Of a stretch of 64,000 nt of DNA, positions 33,741-45,583 are shown piece by piece (position 1 is the stretch's first letter; the number at the start of each line of letters is the position of its first letter). Source of the DNA: Craterostigma plantagineum (lineage: Eukaryota; Streptophyta; Magnoliopsida; Lamiales; Linderniaceae); contig JAPQWV010000647.1 of the NCBI GenBank assembly GCA_027422505.1, forward strand, positions 186,001 to 250,000, read 5' to 3'. The notes below the pieces were generated by a model that saw only the letters and a program-made list of their open reading frames with translations, searched no databases and was not told where the DNA came from. Both the position numbers and the translations under genes were made by a program.

Positions 33741-33970
33741 TACAATAAACGCCGAGCATTTATACTAGCGCCTATGTCAGCTAAAGCATGCTCAACTACT
33801 AAGTCACCTATATGACAATAAATAGTAAAACTCCCTGGGTCCTTGAGCTTTTTCGGTATCTTGCTCTGGAGTATCGCCGAGCACTCTGCTCGTAGGTATA
33901 CAGTAGAGACTTGTTCGAGCTTTCGTCGATTGGTCAGCAAGCCCTTCAGGAACTTAACGAAACTGGGCAT
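33740..33970 (-). pseudogene. Tat-A aspartic protease, truncated
   Basis: Reads FVKFLKGLLTNRRKLEQVS, then ECSAILQSKIPKKLKDPGSF and IGDLVVEHALADIGAS, the usual run into the protease site of Athila/Tat elements, where DLGAS is more common than the DIGAS seen here. The protein stops a few residues after the active site because the LTR follows, so no working protease is possible. Confidence 0.82.
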
Positions 33971-34199
33971 CTGCGCAATAGCTTCAACAAATGGTAAGTT
34001 AATATGGGTAGGGGACCTTTGGCTCGTACGGCTTCACTGGTGGTCGAGCATTCTCCTCCGCCTTTTCTTTTTCAGATGTGGCCTCCTCCTTTTCGGGTCC
34101 GACCATCTCATTTTCAGGTTCGGTCTCCCTCAACCGAGCTGCGTACGAAATCTTCGGCTGGTACGACTTCATGATTGGTCGTGCCTTTCCTTTGTCAGC

Positions 34200-35891
34200 C
34201 TACCTTCTCGACATCGTCGCCTTGCTTTCCTCCACTTCTGCCTCGTCGTGGCCCTCGAAATCGACTTTCTCCTTTGAATTCTGCTTGGCGGGAACTTCTT
34301 GCATTCCTCTCCCGCTCCTCAGGGTTACCGCATTGCTTGGCCCGGTGTAACTCGGGAGTGATCCTGGATTTTGCCCCGCCAGTTGCTTCGCTAACTGGCC
34401 CGCTTGCTGTTCCAACTTCTTAATCGACGCTTTTGTATTCTGCGCATGTATATCGTTCGCTTCGATATACTCCTCCATCTTCGTCATTCGACTCTCGTGA
34501 GCCGCAGTGGTGTTGCTGAAATTCGTGAGGAGCGTCTTCATCTCCCTCATGTCATCAGATCCTGACCCCGTGGATGCGTTCTGATACTGTCCTGGTGGTT
34601 TACCTTGGAAACTAGATGGTCTGGGCTGAAATCCCGGCGGTCCTTGCCCGTGGTGCTTCTGATTCCCGTACGCCAGATTCGGGTGCGCTCGAGGTTGGAA
34701 ACTTCGCTGGCCGCCTTGATAATTTTCCATGTAGTCTACATGTTCAAGGGGTTGCCCGAGTTCGCATTTGGATGTCTCGTGGGTTGCGCCACAAATCCCG
34801 CACAGCGGTGTGTACGGTGTGCGCTGCGATGATGTGGTGGTCATCATGGTGTTCACGAGCTGTGTGTGTCCGGACTTTGGCAGTAGTGCGCCAATCACGG
34901 TCTGCAGCTGAGAGTTCATCGCCGTGCTTTGTTGCAGGAGCGCCTCAAGTTGTGCATTTGTGGCCGTTTCCTCCCTCACTCCAAACATGCATGGCGTCTT
35001 AATCCTTGTATTCCCCTCATGAAACAGCTCCTCGAGTAGTCCTCGATCAGATTCCAAGCATTGGTCGCACTGAGCTTCACGAGACCTCCTTCTGCGGCTC
35101 CGTCTAACATATGACGGTCTGATCATTGAGCCCCACGTGGAATTGGTTGATCTGGGCTGCCTTCGACATTCCGTGCTGGGGGCACTTCTTCAGTAGCGCC
35201 TTGTATCGTTCCCATACCTCGTAGAGGTTTTCTAAATCCTTCTGGTGAAAAAGGGAGATCTCCGTCTTCAACCTTAATACCTTTGATAATGGGAAGTAGT
35301 GGCCAATGAAGGCGGCTCGCATCTCTTCCCAAGTAGTGATCGATCTGGCGGCAACATCTCCAACCAGTCATTCACCCTGAAGTTGAGCGAGAATGGGAAC
35401 AGCATCAACTTAATTGCATCGCCCGGGACACCGTTGACCTTGATGGTGTCGGTCACCGTCAGAATGGCCTTCAGGTGTGAGTAGGGATCGTCGTCTGGAT
35501 TTCCTTCAAACTGGACCGTCTGGAATGTCATCTGAAGCCAAGAATGCTTCAACTCGAAGTTGTTGTTCTCGATCGGCGGGATAACTATCGCTGACTCCGT
35601 ACCGCCTAGTGCGGCGTTCTTGAGCAAATCTTGTAGCGATTGATCCTCCTCTGGAACGTGATGAACGGGCACTCTGTGGTCCGCCATTCTCACTTCAGTC
35701 TCTGGTCTCTCTACGGATGACTCCTCTTGAAAATTTTCTGCAGATTCCTGATAGCTGTCTGAGTAACTGACTAAAGGTTCTTGCAAGTTACTGGTCGTTG
35801 CTTCAGACTCGTATCTGAGCTGTCTTCGTAACTTGTGTTCAAAGTCTGGATCTCCTTCAACAATGGGAGCCGATGGATGGCTCCGGGTCAT
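34200..35891 (-). pseudogene. gag: Tat-A Gag, frameshifted
   Basis: Three overlapping frames form one gag. The first (35891-35274) holds an acidic N-terminus, then LKHSWLQMTFQTVQFEG, DDDPYSHLKAIL, VNGVPGDAIKLMLFPFSL. The second (35322-35104) carries LYEVWERYKALLKKCPQHG. The third (35126-34200) has a glutamine-rich and glycine-rich segment, a CGICGATHETSKC knuckle-like motif, a short helix LEQQAGQLAKQLAG and the NAVTLRSGR string common at the end of Athila/Tat gags. Two frameshifts make it inactive. A further spacer with P-rich coding remnants links it to the protease. Confidence 0.85.
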
Positions 35892-36069
35892 TCACCGTTG
35901 AATTGTATCTTCAATAGACATAAATAGAGAAAATCAGCGAAGAACAAATCAATACGTAAGAGAATAACGAAAATACTAATGACTAAAAGATCAAATAACG
36001 CAAATAGCAAAAGCAAATAGAACGACAAATAAAAATGGCTAAAGTACCGAACTACGGTGTTCCTAATAT

Positions 36070-36779
36070 AAACTTGATCGACACGCGGTGTGCTAATATA
36101 ACGTGCAAGTGCGACAAGTGATAATTAAAATGAATACCTAATTACTATCACCACGTGCGATAGGCAGTGGACCTATCGTTTGTAGTCCAGTAAAGTGAGT
36201 AAACGAGTATTGAACACGAGGAAAGGACTGATTACTAATAATAACCTATTGACTCGAGTATCTAGCCCAATTAAAGTGCGCAGATTTTTCTATACTACGA
36301 ATTATCCTAACAGATCACTCCTAAATCAACGATAGACTAAGAGAATACGCCTAAACTGATGAGAGTACTTTCAGATGCTAAGATGTGCTCGGGATTCAAA
36401 TCCCGCTAGGTATTATCAAATAAGACAATGAAATATCATTCCTACGTGGTTAAGACTAAGTTGCAGTAATTTCCTACCCGTTCACGAATTTGCTGTCGCC
36501 TTAAACGCTCACCGGGAATCTAAAATTCAATAATTACTAAAGGCGAGGATCGAGTATATACTTTCGCCTATACTAGAATCCTATCTTCTACGAACGGCCT
36601 AATTGTTATTTAGCTGTTGCCCTAAATGATTTTCCAAACATTCACTTTAACACATAGACATATTAAAGCGAAGAAGCAATTTCATATATAGATAAATAGT
36701 CTAAACACACGAGTCACGATAAACATATGTCCTAAATACGAATTAACCTAGCATTCATTTACTCCCAAACACATAAGGA
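36070..36779 (-). repeat. Tat-A 5' LTR, truncated
   Basis: Direct repeat of 32231-32930 with scattered substitutions. It ends at ACATAAGG, after which Tekay-C pol begins, so the outer about 800 bp of this LTR were lost together with whatever separated the two elements. The 180 bp before it (35890-36069) hold the leader without an ORF. Confidence 0.75.
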
Positions 36780-36782
36780 AAG

Positions 36783-37384
36783 GCCACCAGACTTGCAATT
36801 ACGAGACGATAAGGGTCGGCTATATGTCCCCAATGATGCGGAGCTTCGACGAGCTATAATGACGGAAGCACATGCCACGACGTATTCGGTGCATCCAGGA
36901 GCTACGAATATGTACAGAGATCTAAAGAAAAGTTATTGGTGTCCGGGAATGAAGCGAGAAATTGCCACTTTCGTGAGTCAATGCTTGACGTGCCAGCAAG
37001 TAAAGGTGGAATACCAACGACCGGTAGGAACATTGAAGCCCCTGCCAATACCTGAATGGAAGTAGGATCACGTCACAATGGACTTCGTCATTGGTTTGCC
37101 GAAGACAGTGAAAAGGCCACGACGCTCTATGGGTCATCATGGATCCATTGACCAAGTCCGCCCACTTTCTACCGATCAATTGGACGTTTTCTATGGAACG
37201 ATATGCCGAGGTATACATCCAAGAAATCGTCCGACTCCACGGAGTCCCAATATCAATCGTTTCTGAGATTCAAGATTCTTATCTAAGTTTTGGATGAGCC
37301 TACAGAAAGCGATGGGAACCAAGCTTTCCTTTAGTGCTGCCTACTATCCCCAAATAGTCGGGTAGTCTGAACGCACCATCCAAC
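36783..37384 (+). pseudogene. pol: Tekay-C integrase, first fragment
   Basis: Related to Tekay-A integrase. It begins with LYVPNDAELRRAIMTEAHA, the zinc region HPGATNMYRDL, SYWCPGMKREIA and CLTCQQVKVEYQRP, then after a TAG the core MDFVIGLPK near 37078. Stops and frame changes follow. It is cut at ACCATCCAAC, inside the [11 protein letters not shown] region, by SIRE-B. The 5' side is missing up to the Tat-A border. Confidence 0.87.
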
Positions 37385-38180
37385 TGAAGATATAAATGTG
37401 CCTAAGAGGGGGGGGTGAATTAGGCTTATAAAATTTTATGCTTCTTTTCACAAATCCTTAGTGTGGTGACTTAGATATGCCTAATGATATTGTGACGAGT
37501 ATGCCTGTTATATCCTAGTACCGTCGGATGTGTTTCGGGTCTGTCTCACAGCGATAAGAAATAACTGAAAAGTAAATGCGAGACAGGATTTTTATAGAGG
37601 TTATATCCCCAACTGGGGTTTACTCCTCTCCTTGGGATTTGCTTCCCAAGAGTTTAACCAATCACTATAATGCACCGTAACTGGATACCAAACTGATTGG
37701 TTAGCCCGATACACAACCGAAACAAGTCGAACACTAGACACTACTAGGTTACCACACGCCGAGTTTCGTTCCTCGGAATCTCCTTGATCCCGACAGACAC
37801 AGCTCGCTACCGAAGGGCCCACGGACTTGTCATTCCCTTCACGTGTGCGTAAACGTCGACCTTGCCTCCTTGGTATTGCTCACGTCCGAAGACAACACGC
37901 CTGAAGACAGAATGTATGGCAGGGGATGATGGAATATCTGATTAATCACTCGCTCAGTGATGGATACGCAAGTTAACGCTTAGTAAGGCAGAAAGCTATC
38001 GCAAATGGGAACTCAGGAATCTCTTTGTCAGTTTCTGCTCAAAGATCTCTCGTGGGCTTATATTCGCAAATTCTTAGTTTTTCGAAATTCTGAAGTGTGG
38101 CTCATATAAATCATTTTCAATCAACAATTCACATGGAAAGTCAAATCATATAATAATCACCAAATCAAGTATAGTTTCCA
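37385..38180 (-). repeat. SIRE-B terminal LTR, 3' part
   Basis: Corresponds to roughly positions 910-1720 of the SIRE-A LTR, including the CTTGGGA inverted repeat with a changed loop and the TATA box. It ends TATCTTCA on the minus strand at 37385. At the other side it meets an inverted LTR piece at a CCATGG palindrome (38178-38183). Confidence 0.88.
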
Positions 38181-38437
38181 TGGAAAATATGCTGTTTATA
38201 TATGGAAAGTGATATACCCGTTGATACTTGATTATTCCTGGACGAGAATCACATATACGATTTTTGCATGCCTTCCACTGAATTTAATGTGCAATATTGA
38301 ATTAATATCTTTCCATATGCTGATTGGAATATTATATTTAGGAAAGATTTGATTTGATTGACTTTGTGGATAAGATGCTACTAGATGGTATACGCTTTAA
38401 GCGGATGAGATCTCTGAAATAAGGAAAGTTCGGTCAT
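38181..38437 (+). repeat. Inverted LTR segment in SIRE-B
   Basis: Corresponds to about positions 315-565 of the SIRE-A LTR in + orientation, opposite to the rest of SIRE-B. The LTR parts before 315 and between 565 and 910 are missing here. Confidence 0.85.
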
Positions 38438-38485
38438 ATAGTAGCATCTTAAGAGCTAAAAACAATACTAATAGAGCGGAAAATC

Positions 38486-40180
38486 CTAGGAGCAACTAAG
38501 AACATGGATCATGCGGGACAGCCTACTGGCTTGAAGATGTTTCAGAATCGCAGGTTTAGGAAGGGATTTCTTGACCAGCTTCGAGAGCTTGGACAGTTTC
38601 AGCGACAGCTCGGTATATTGCTCTTTGAGCTTGCGGAAGCGCTTCTGATTATCAGCCTTGATATTTGAGATATCGCGGCGCAACACTGAGATTCCTTCCT
38701 TCCCTAGGCTGAGCTCATCCTCATAGTCGTCGTCCTCGTCGCTTTTGACCTTCGCTTTTCCCTTCGCAGCAGACCGTTTCTGAGCACTGTCGATGGACCT
38801 GTTCTCCTTTGCCTTGAACCAACCTTGGCTCTTGGAGTGATGAATCCCATGCTTATTAGGGTCACAATGTCCGCTACATGGACAGCCTTATCTTCCCAAG
38901 CCGGCGGCAGAATAATACCCTTACACTCGAAAAGGTGAGTGAGCAGCATTCCATAGGGCAGCGCCTTGTCCTTGCTCTCGATGGCTTGAATCATGTGCTT
39001 CATGACGATATATCCTAAGTTAAATCTGCGGTTCTGGGATATCATGTAGACCGCGAAAGTGCTCATGAAGTTCATGGTCGTCGAGTGGCCGCCACTGCCT
39101 ATTTTTGCACTCCAGAGGGTCATGTTGAGCAGTTTGTGTAGGAAGAAAAAGTCGATAGGGAGCTGGTTCAGGGCTTCTCCATCAGAAAATCGGGGTTTGG
39201 TGCGGGTATTCCAGAGTGTACGAAGGACATCACTGAGGTCAAACTCATCAGCATGGCACCAGTCGCTCATGTCATAATGACAGAGGACTTCATCCGCAAC
39301 CCCAAGCATTGTATTCATAGTCTTAGTGGTCCATTCTATGTTTCGGCCTAGAACATAAGAGTGAATGGTGATGTGCCCTTCGAACTCTTCATAATTGAAG
39401 TTGGCATAGAAAAGCTTGACAGCTTTAGGAAATAGGGCGTGCTGATACTGAGAAATTGCTCCCATCCGAAATCTTTCAACCATGTGATAACCGTTCCTTC
39501 AGGCAAGTTATCGAAAGCAACTCCGCGACCCCGAGCGATATCTCTTTTGCTGAAGCTTTTGTAGTTGGTGCGGTTGCTCTCTTACAGAAACAGCAGTTCG
39601 ACTGGGATCTCATTTGGCTTGGACCGATCAGTAGACGGGGTATCAGAAGGCTTTGGGGTCGGCTGTGGAGACGGCGAAGCCTTTTCAAGTGGAGGAGATT
39701 TCTAGGTTGTTTCGGGAGTTGGGGATTGCGGAGGCGTTTTCTGGGGTTCCTCATGAACAGGGACTTCTTGGCTAGAGGCAGACTTTTCAGGTTCCGGCGT
39801 TTTGACAGGGGTTTGAGTTGGAGCGAGACTGGACTTCTTGCCTTTCTTCTTCTTCTTCTTGTGAACTTTAGAAGGGGATGCAACTTTCTCAACTATCTTG
39901 GCTTTGGAACGGGTTTTTCGGACAGAGGGTGATGAGGCTGAGGCTTGTTCCGGCGATTTGCGAGATGATTCGAGCGGCGATTCATCCGAGGTGGGTTCCT
40001 TGCGTTTTTGGCTAGAGTATTCCTTAGTGGCTGCTTTGGGTGTGGATGTTTTGGCCATTTTTGGAGATTGGGGTTTGGTAGGAAACTTGGAGAAGATGAA
40101 TGATAAGAGTTGAAGGACGGTTCTGATTTTTGAAGGAGATGGGTCGGTTTATTTTTGGAAGAGATAAGGATGGAATTCAA
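38486..40180 (-). pseudogene. SIRE-B ORF3 (env-position ORF / plant transposon-protein-like), frameshifted
   Basis: A third coding region after pol, in the place where some sireviruses carry an env-like ORF. The N-terminal part (from about 40058) is basic and rich in S, K, P and E with KKKKKKGKK. After a stop and frame changes the part from 39483 shows a globular region (AVKLFYANFNYEEF, NTMLGVADEV, then NLGYIVMKHM and LPYGMLLTHLFECKG). From memory of the family this resembles the 'putative plant transposon protein' domain found beside plant retroelements. The last part (38686-38486) is a heptad-like coiled coil (FRKLKEQYTELSLKLSKL). No signal peptide or membrane segment is evident. At least two frameshifts and one stop make it inactive. 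Confidence 0.65.
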
Positions 40181-40189
40181 AATTTGAAA

Positions 40190-40601
40190 TTTGAAATTTC
40201 AAAAGGAAAGCGAAGAAAACTGTCAGAAGTATCAGACTGATTTGACGGGATCTCATAATTATGGAAGGGATTTGACTGGGTTGGATAGGAATATATTTTA
40301 AATAAATGAGTTCCCTAAAATAACTGAACGGCTTGAAAGATATCTACGAGTTCCTTCCTAAAATAACCTGATCACATTCAAGGACAGATCCAGAAGATCG
40401 GATGTTCCTAAAATAAACTAGATGGCTGAATGAATGTCTTGGAAGGGATAACTACGAATTTCTTCCTAAAATACGAGAATCACACTTAAGGAAAAGGTCT
40501 ATAAGATCCACGGAAATATTCTAAGGGCTGAATGAATATCTTAAGTTAGGATAACTATGAATTTCTATCTAAAATAGAATAACCTAGAGTAAATGATAGA
40601 A
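40190..40601 (-). other. SIRE-B segment between pol and ORF3
   Basis: Non-coding; aligns with 9884-10262 of SIRE-A, including several TTTTAGGAA-type motifs. The alignment stops where ORF3 begins, which marks the edge of the missing region in SIRE-A. Confidence 0.8.
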
Positions 40602-43600
40602 TTAGGCAGATTTACTAACCTTATTTAGCTCGACAATTCCCAGTCGATCACGGATGTCGCAGAATCTTGCCTCAATTAGGGGTTTTGTGAAGATATCAGC
40701 AAGCTGATCATTTGTTCCTACGAATTCCACACTGATATTTCCCTTCTGAACATGGTCTCGTATAAAATAATGTTTAACCTCAATATGCTTAGTACGAGAG
40801 TGATGCATGAGATTCGTAGTAATACTAATGGCGCTAGTGCTATCACATATAATAGGAATTTTGTCATAACCTAACCCAAAATCACTAAGAGTTTGTTTCA
40901 TCCAAAGAACTTGTTGACAACAATTTCCTAAGGCCATATATTCAGCTTCGGTTGTGGAGAGGGCACCAGCATTTTGCTTTCAACTAGACCAAGTTACCAG
41001 GGAATTTCCAAGTAATTGGCAAGTTCCACTAGTACTTTTCCTATCTTCCCTACAGCCGGCATAGTCGGTATCGGAATATCCCATTAGTGAGAATTCATCC
41101 GTATGAGAGTACCACAGACCAAAATTTACAGTACCCTTGATATATCTAAGTATACGCTTAACTGCTGTTAAGTGAGATTCCCTAGGGTCAGACTGATATC
41201 TCGAACACATACCAACAACAAACATAATATCAGGGCGACTAGCAGTTAAGTAAAGAAGGCTTCCGATCATACCTCAATATTCTGTTTGATCAACTGGTGT
41301 ACCTGATTCGCCACTGTCTATTGTGGTGGTTTGATGCATGGGAGTGGAAATCGTTTTGGAATCGTTCATCCCGAATTTTATCAGTAGTTCCTTGCTGTAC
41401 TTCGTCTGGGATACGGAAGTTCCATCGTCAAGTTGCTTTATTTGCAACCCAAGGAAGTAGTTCAGCTCACCCATTAAACTCATCTCAAATTTCTTCTGCA
41501 TAGACTTAGAGAATTCCTCGCAAAGAAGGATACTAGTACTACCAAATATGATATCATCAACGTATATTTGGACCAGTATCATGTGATCACCTTCATACTT
41601 AACAAACAGTGTGTTATCAATAGTTCCAATCGAAAATCCTATGTCAATCAAGAACTTACTTAGCCTTTCATACCATGCCCTAGGTGCTTGCTTTAAGCCA
41701 TATAATGCTTTATTCAACTTGAAAACATGATTTGGAAAATCCTCCCTAGCAAAGCCCGGTGGTTGTTCTACATAAACCCCTCACTTATAAAGCCATTCAA
41801 AAATGCACTTTTTACGTCCATTTGAAAAAGTTTAAAACGTTTAAAGCATGCATGTGCAAGTAACACACGTATAGACTCTAATCTAGCTACCGGAGCAAAA
41901 GTTTCATCGAAATCAATACCTTCCTCATGGGAATAACCTTTTGCAACTAACCTCGCTTTGTTTCTTGTGACATTACCATGTTCGTCGAGTTTGTTGCGGA
42001 AGACCCATTTGGTTCCTATGATGGATTTTTCATCCGGTCTCTCTACGAGTGTCCACACTTGGCTCTTTTCGAACTGAGCCAACTCATCTTCCATGGAAGA
42101 GACCCAGGATATATCATCCAAAGCTTCATGGACTGTCTTTGGTTCCATTATTGAAAGTAATACATCATGAGATTCCTCCGTATCTTGATTTCGTACAGTT
42201 GCTCGAGTTTTGATTCCAGATCTGATATTTCCTATCACTCTGTTGGATGACTGGAAGCATGTTTCCATTTTCTAGGTTGCAGCTCATCAGCTTCCGGTTC
42301 CAGTGTCTCTACATTTTCATCTTGCGGAATATCGTCCTTACCTTCTTTAGTAACCTGTAATTCTGCACAGGGCAAATCTATACCTTCCTCATCAGTCAGC
42401 TTCCTGTTATTATAAACACGACATGCCTTAGAGTGAAGACTGTAACCAAGGAATATCCCTTCATCAACCTTAGAGTCAAATTTTCCTCTCTTATCTCTAT
42501 CGTTCAATATAAAACATTTGCATCCAAACACACGAAAGTAACTTATATTTGGAGTTCTACCATGCCAGATTTCATAAGAAGATTTCTTTAATATCGGCCT
42601 AAGGAAGACACGGTTAGACACATAACAAGCTGTACTAACAGCTTCCGCCCAGAACTGTTTAGGAATATCATACTCATGTAACATAGATCTAGCCATTTCT
42701 TGTAATACCCTATTTTTACGTTCAACTATGCCATTCTGTTGGGGAGTTATAGGGGCAGAGAAGTTATGACTATAACCGTACTGATCACAGAATGATGCAA
42801 ATGACTTACTATCAAATTCCAGTCCGTTATCACTTCGTATCCTACACAGATTCATTTCTTTTTCATTTTCTAGTCTCTTCACCAGTGATGCAAAGTTATC
42901 TAGTGCCTCATTCTTATGTGCAAGGAATATCACCCAAGTGTACCTGGAATAATGATCAATAATGACGAAGGCATATCACCCAAGTTTACCTCGCAGAGAC
43001 ATCGTTTGAACAGGACCAAAAAGGTCGAGAAGTAGTAATTCCAGAGGTCTGGATGTAGATATCACATTCTTTGCTTTGAACGATGTCTTGGTCTGCTTGC
43101 CCATTTGGCACGCCTTGCATGTTTTGTCCTTTGACAAACTTTATGTCAGGAACACCTCGTACCAGTGCATTGCTTGTGATATGAGACAGTAATTCCATAT
43201 TGGCGTGTCCTAGGCGTCTGTGCCATAACCAGGTGTTATCCTGTGTAAATGCTAAACACTTGACATTCTGGTAAGTGATATCATCAAGAGTTATGCAATA
43301 GATATTTCTATCCCTAGATGCACTGAATAGAACCTTGTCATCATTTCTAACTATACACTTATCATTTTCAAAAGTAACTTTATGACCCTTATCGCATAAT
43401 TGACTAATGCTAATGAGGTTATGTTCTACATTCTTAACCAACCATACGTCATCTATAGTAGTATGTAAAGTGTTACCAACAGTTCCAACTCCAATAATCT
43501 TAGCTTTTGTGTTGTTGACATAGGAGACATATCCTCCGTCATATGCTTTCACCGACACAAACTTACTGATATCACCTGACATATGGTGGGAACACCCACT

Positions 43601-43651
43601 GTCGAGGTACCACTTGTTTTTCTTGCTGGATTTTCTTCTTTGTACCTGCAT
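40602..43651 (-). pseudogene. pol: SIRE-B Pol: protease, integrase, RT, RNase H, with breaks
   Basis: Highly similar to SIRE-A pol. 43651-42986 holds protease ([10 protein letters not shown]) and the pre-integrase part ([12 protein letters not shown]), with a frameshift in its zinc region. 42933-42235 holds the integrase core from [14 protein letters not shown] to [11 protein letters not shown] and the C-terminal part, with about 25 residues lost before KLTDEEG compared with SIRE-A. 42268-41768 and 41717-41274 hold RT ([21 protein letters not shown]). 41270-40602 holds RNase H ([12 protein letters not shown]). Breaks between these frames are single-base changes or indels. The stretch 42940-42985 repeats ATCACCCAAGT, a small local duplication. 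Inactive. Confidence 0.88.
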
Positions 43652-43691
43652 GAATCAGTTCTTTTCTGAGGTGCCCAACTTCGATTGGGTC

Positions 43692-43938
43692 CTAAAGGTT
43701 AGTGGCAAAATAACTCCTGTTAACACATGATATATCATCTGTCACAGACTGTGATCTCATAAACACAGGCGAGCCAGTGTTAGAACTTTGATTCTTAGGA
43801 ATCTGCTTTGGCCTCCAGATATATCTAGTTTTATCAGCTTTCTTCAAGAAACAGTTGTTAGCATAATGACCGTGACGGCCACATGAAAAACATTTAGGCT
43901 TTCTAAATTCTTGTGAGGATGCAGCATACTTGATTTGG
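43692..43938 (-). pseudogene. gag: SIRE-B gag C-terminal fragment
   Basis: Contains the second CCHC knuckle ([14 protein letters not shown]) and the [10 protein letters not shown] stretch known from SIRE-A gag. Its upstream side joins directly to an LTR fragment, so the first 500 or so residues of gag, the primer site and the end of the LTR are deleted. As in SIRE-A the pol frame that follows is offset. Confidence 0.85.
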
Positions 43939-44927
43939 CTCATATAAATCCTTTTCAATCAACACTTCACATGGAAAGTCAAATCATATAATAATCACCA
44001 AATCAAGTATAGTTTCCATGTAATATTCGAGTCAATCATACCATATAGATCATGCTCTTAATTAATCATCACAACTGTCATATAGCACATTTAAGCATGA
44101 TTATATTCCATATAAAAGCACAATTTCGTTCTCAAGCATATTCAAGCATTTCGTATATAATAACCGTATCAGAACTTCCCATAAGTGATTCCCTGCTATC
44201 TGTTTCTAGCGTAAATCAGTCCAGATTCACTTTCCAAATATATCACACGAGATAGCATCACATCAGCACGTTTTTCATATACAACTCATAGCATTTAATT
44301 AATATATTTACCATGTTTAGCACATAAATCATATTAGAGCATACTAACTTCAATTTATCAATCATGACCGAACTTTCCTTCTTTCAGAGATCTCATCCGT
44401 TTAAAGCGTATACCATCTAGTAGCATCTTATCCACAAAGTCAATCAAATCAAATCTTTCCTAAATATAATATTCCAATCAGCATAAGGAAAGATATTAAC
44501 TCAATATTGCACATTAAATTCAGTGGAAGGCATGCAAAAATCGTATATGTGATTCTCGTCCAGGAATAATCAAGTATCAACGGGTATATCACTTTCCATA
44601 TATAAACATCATATTTTCCATATATTGCTCAACATGATATCTCATGCGCAATTTCCATATATAGCACAGAACGATATATCCTATCTCATGGGCTGTCTAT
44701 AACATGCGATCACCTAGTCTCAACAACTAATTACCAAATCATATGCGAATCAAATATTCAACACTTTAATAAATCTATAGCTCATAATCAATGCATGTAT
44801 GAATATTTTCATATACTTAGACGTTATATTGATCATAGATCGAATTGCTTAATTTATAGATCTAACGTTATTACAATTACATTGTCCATCAAAACTCTCT
44901 AACACACATGGACCAAAAAGGTCAACA
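43939..44927 (-). repeat. SIRE-B internal LTR, first 990 bp
   Basis: Starts TGTTGACC at 44927 directly after a purine tract, as a 3' LTR would, and aligns with the first about 990 bp of the SIRE-A LTR with clear divergence. It ends at 43939 at the junction with gag. Confidence 0.87.
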
Positions 44928-45583
44928 TTCTCCCCCTTTTTGATGATGACATGTAATTAATGCAGCACATAAGCATGTAAGCATATTCGGTTTCACAAGT
45001 CCTAGCGCATATGTCTAAGTGTTCAACAATTTGCAAAACAGAGCATATGATATTTCCTAATCACATATGATACATATTTGCTCCCCCTGCCTAAGTGCAT
45101 TCATCTATATGACATGCAAAGATATATCGTGAATGATTTTGCTCCCCCTGTCTAAGTGCAGATATATCATGTCATTTTTACGTTATATCCTGAGTACAAA
45201 ATTTCGAAATTTACCCGTGATTGAGCTCCCCCTGCCTAAGTGCGCATTTTCCAAGCATGATTCACGCAATCATATAATCATTTCAGCCAAGAAATCTCAC
45301 ACACGTCAATTTTCACAGTTAAGTATCTGAGTGTAAGATTTAGAAATTAGCACAGATATATCCGAAGATCAGAGTAAAATATCGAAAATGCATAGAAGCA
45401 TCAAGGATATATCATAAAAGCAAACATTATATAGATAAATGTTCAACGAACTTCCCTAAACACCAACTACCAAAATACCTAGACCTTAATCGCCTAGTAC
45501 TTACCTTACTACTCCCCCTTCATCATAAAAAAGGCGGGAGGCACTCTTAAGAGCTAAAAACGATACTAATAGAGCGGAAAATT
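44928..45583 (-). other. SIRE-B 3' non-coding region with repeated purine tracts
   Basis: On the minus strand this contains the tract CAAAAAGGGGGAGAA (44928-44942) and extra copies of GCACTTAGGCAGGGGGAGC at 45080-45099, 45141-45160 and 45225-45243, plus an AAGGGGGAG at 45511-45527. The same 36-bp string TTCCGCTCTATTAGTAT (first part) found at its start also follows ORF3 at 38447-38483. Confidence 0.82.

Larger units (their letters stand above)
32231..36779 (-). mobile_element. Tat-A: Tat/Athila-like gypsy element, deleted derivative
   Basis: Two direct copies of an LTR (32231 to about 33740, and 36070-36779) flank gag and the start of protease on the minus strand. RT, RNase H and integrase are gone: the coding part stops inside the protease where the 3' LTR begins. 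The 5' LTR lacks its first about 800 bp and meets Tekay-C at 36780. The gag type (NNFELK, DAIKLMLFPFSL, LYEVWERYKALLKKCP) is that of Athila/Tat gypsy elements. The usual Asp-tRNA primer site after the 5' LTR is not clear. Confidence 0.75.

Noticed and set aside
34616..35002. Open frames on the + strand across the Tat-A gag
   Set aside because: They are antisense shadows of the minus-strand gag, which has clear family motifs.
39456..39932. A 158-codon + strand ORF rich in R, F, L and G
   Set aside because: It is antisense to the lysine- and proline-rich N-terminal part of SIRE-B ORF3; the composition follows from that.
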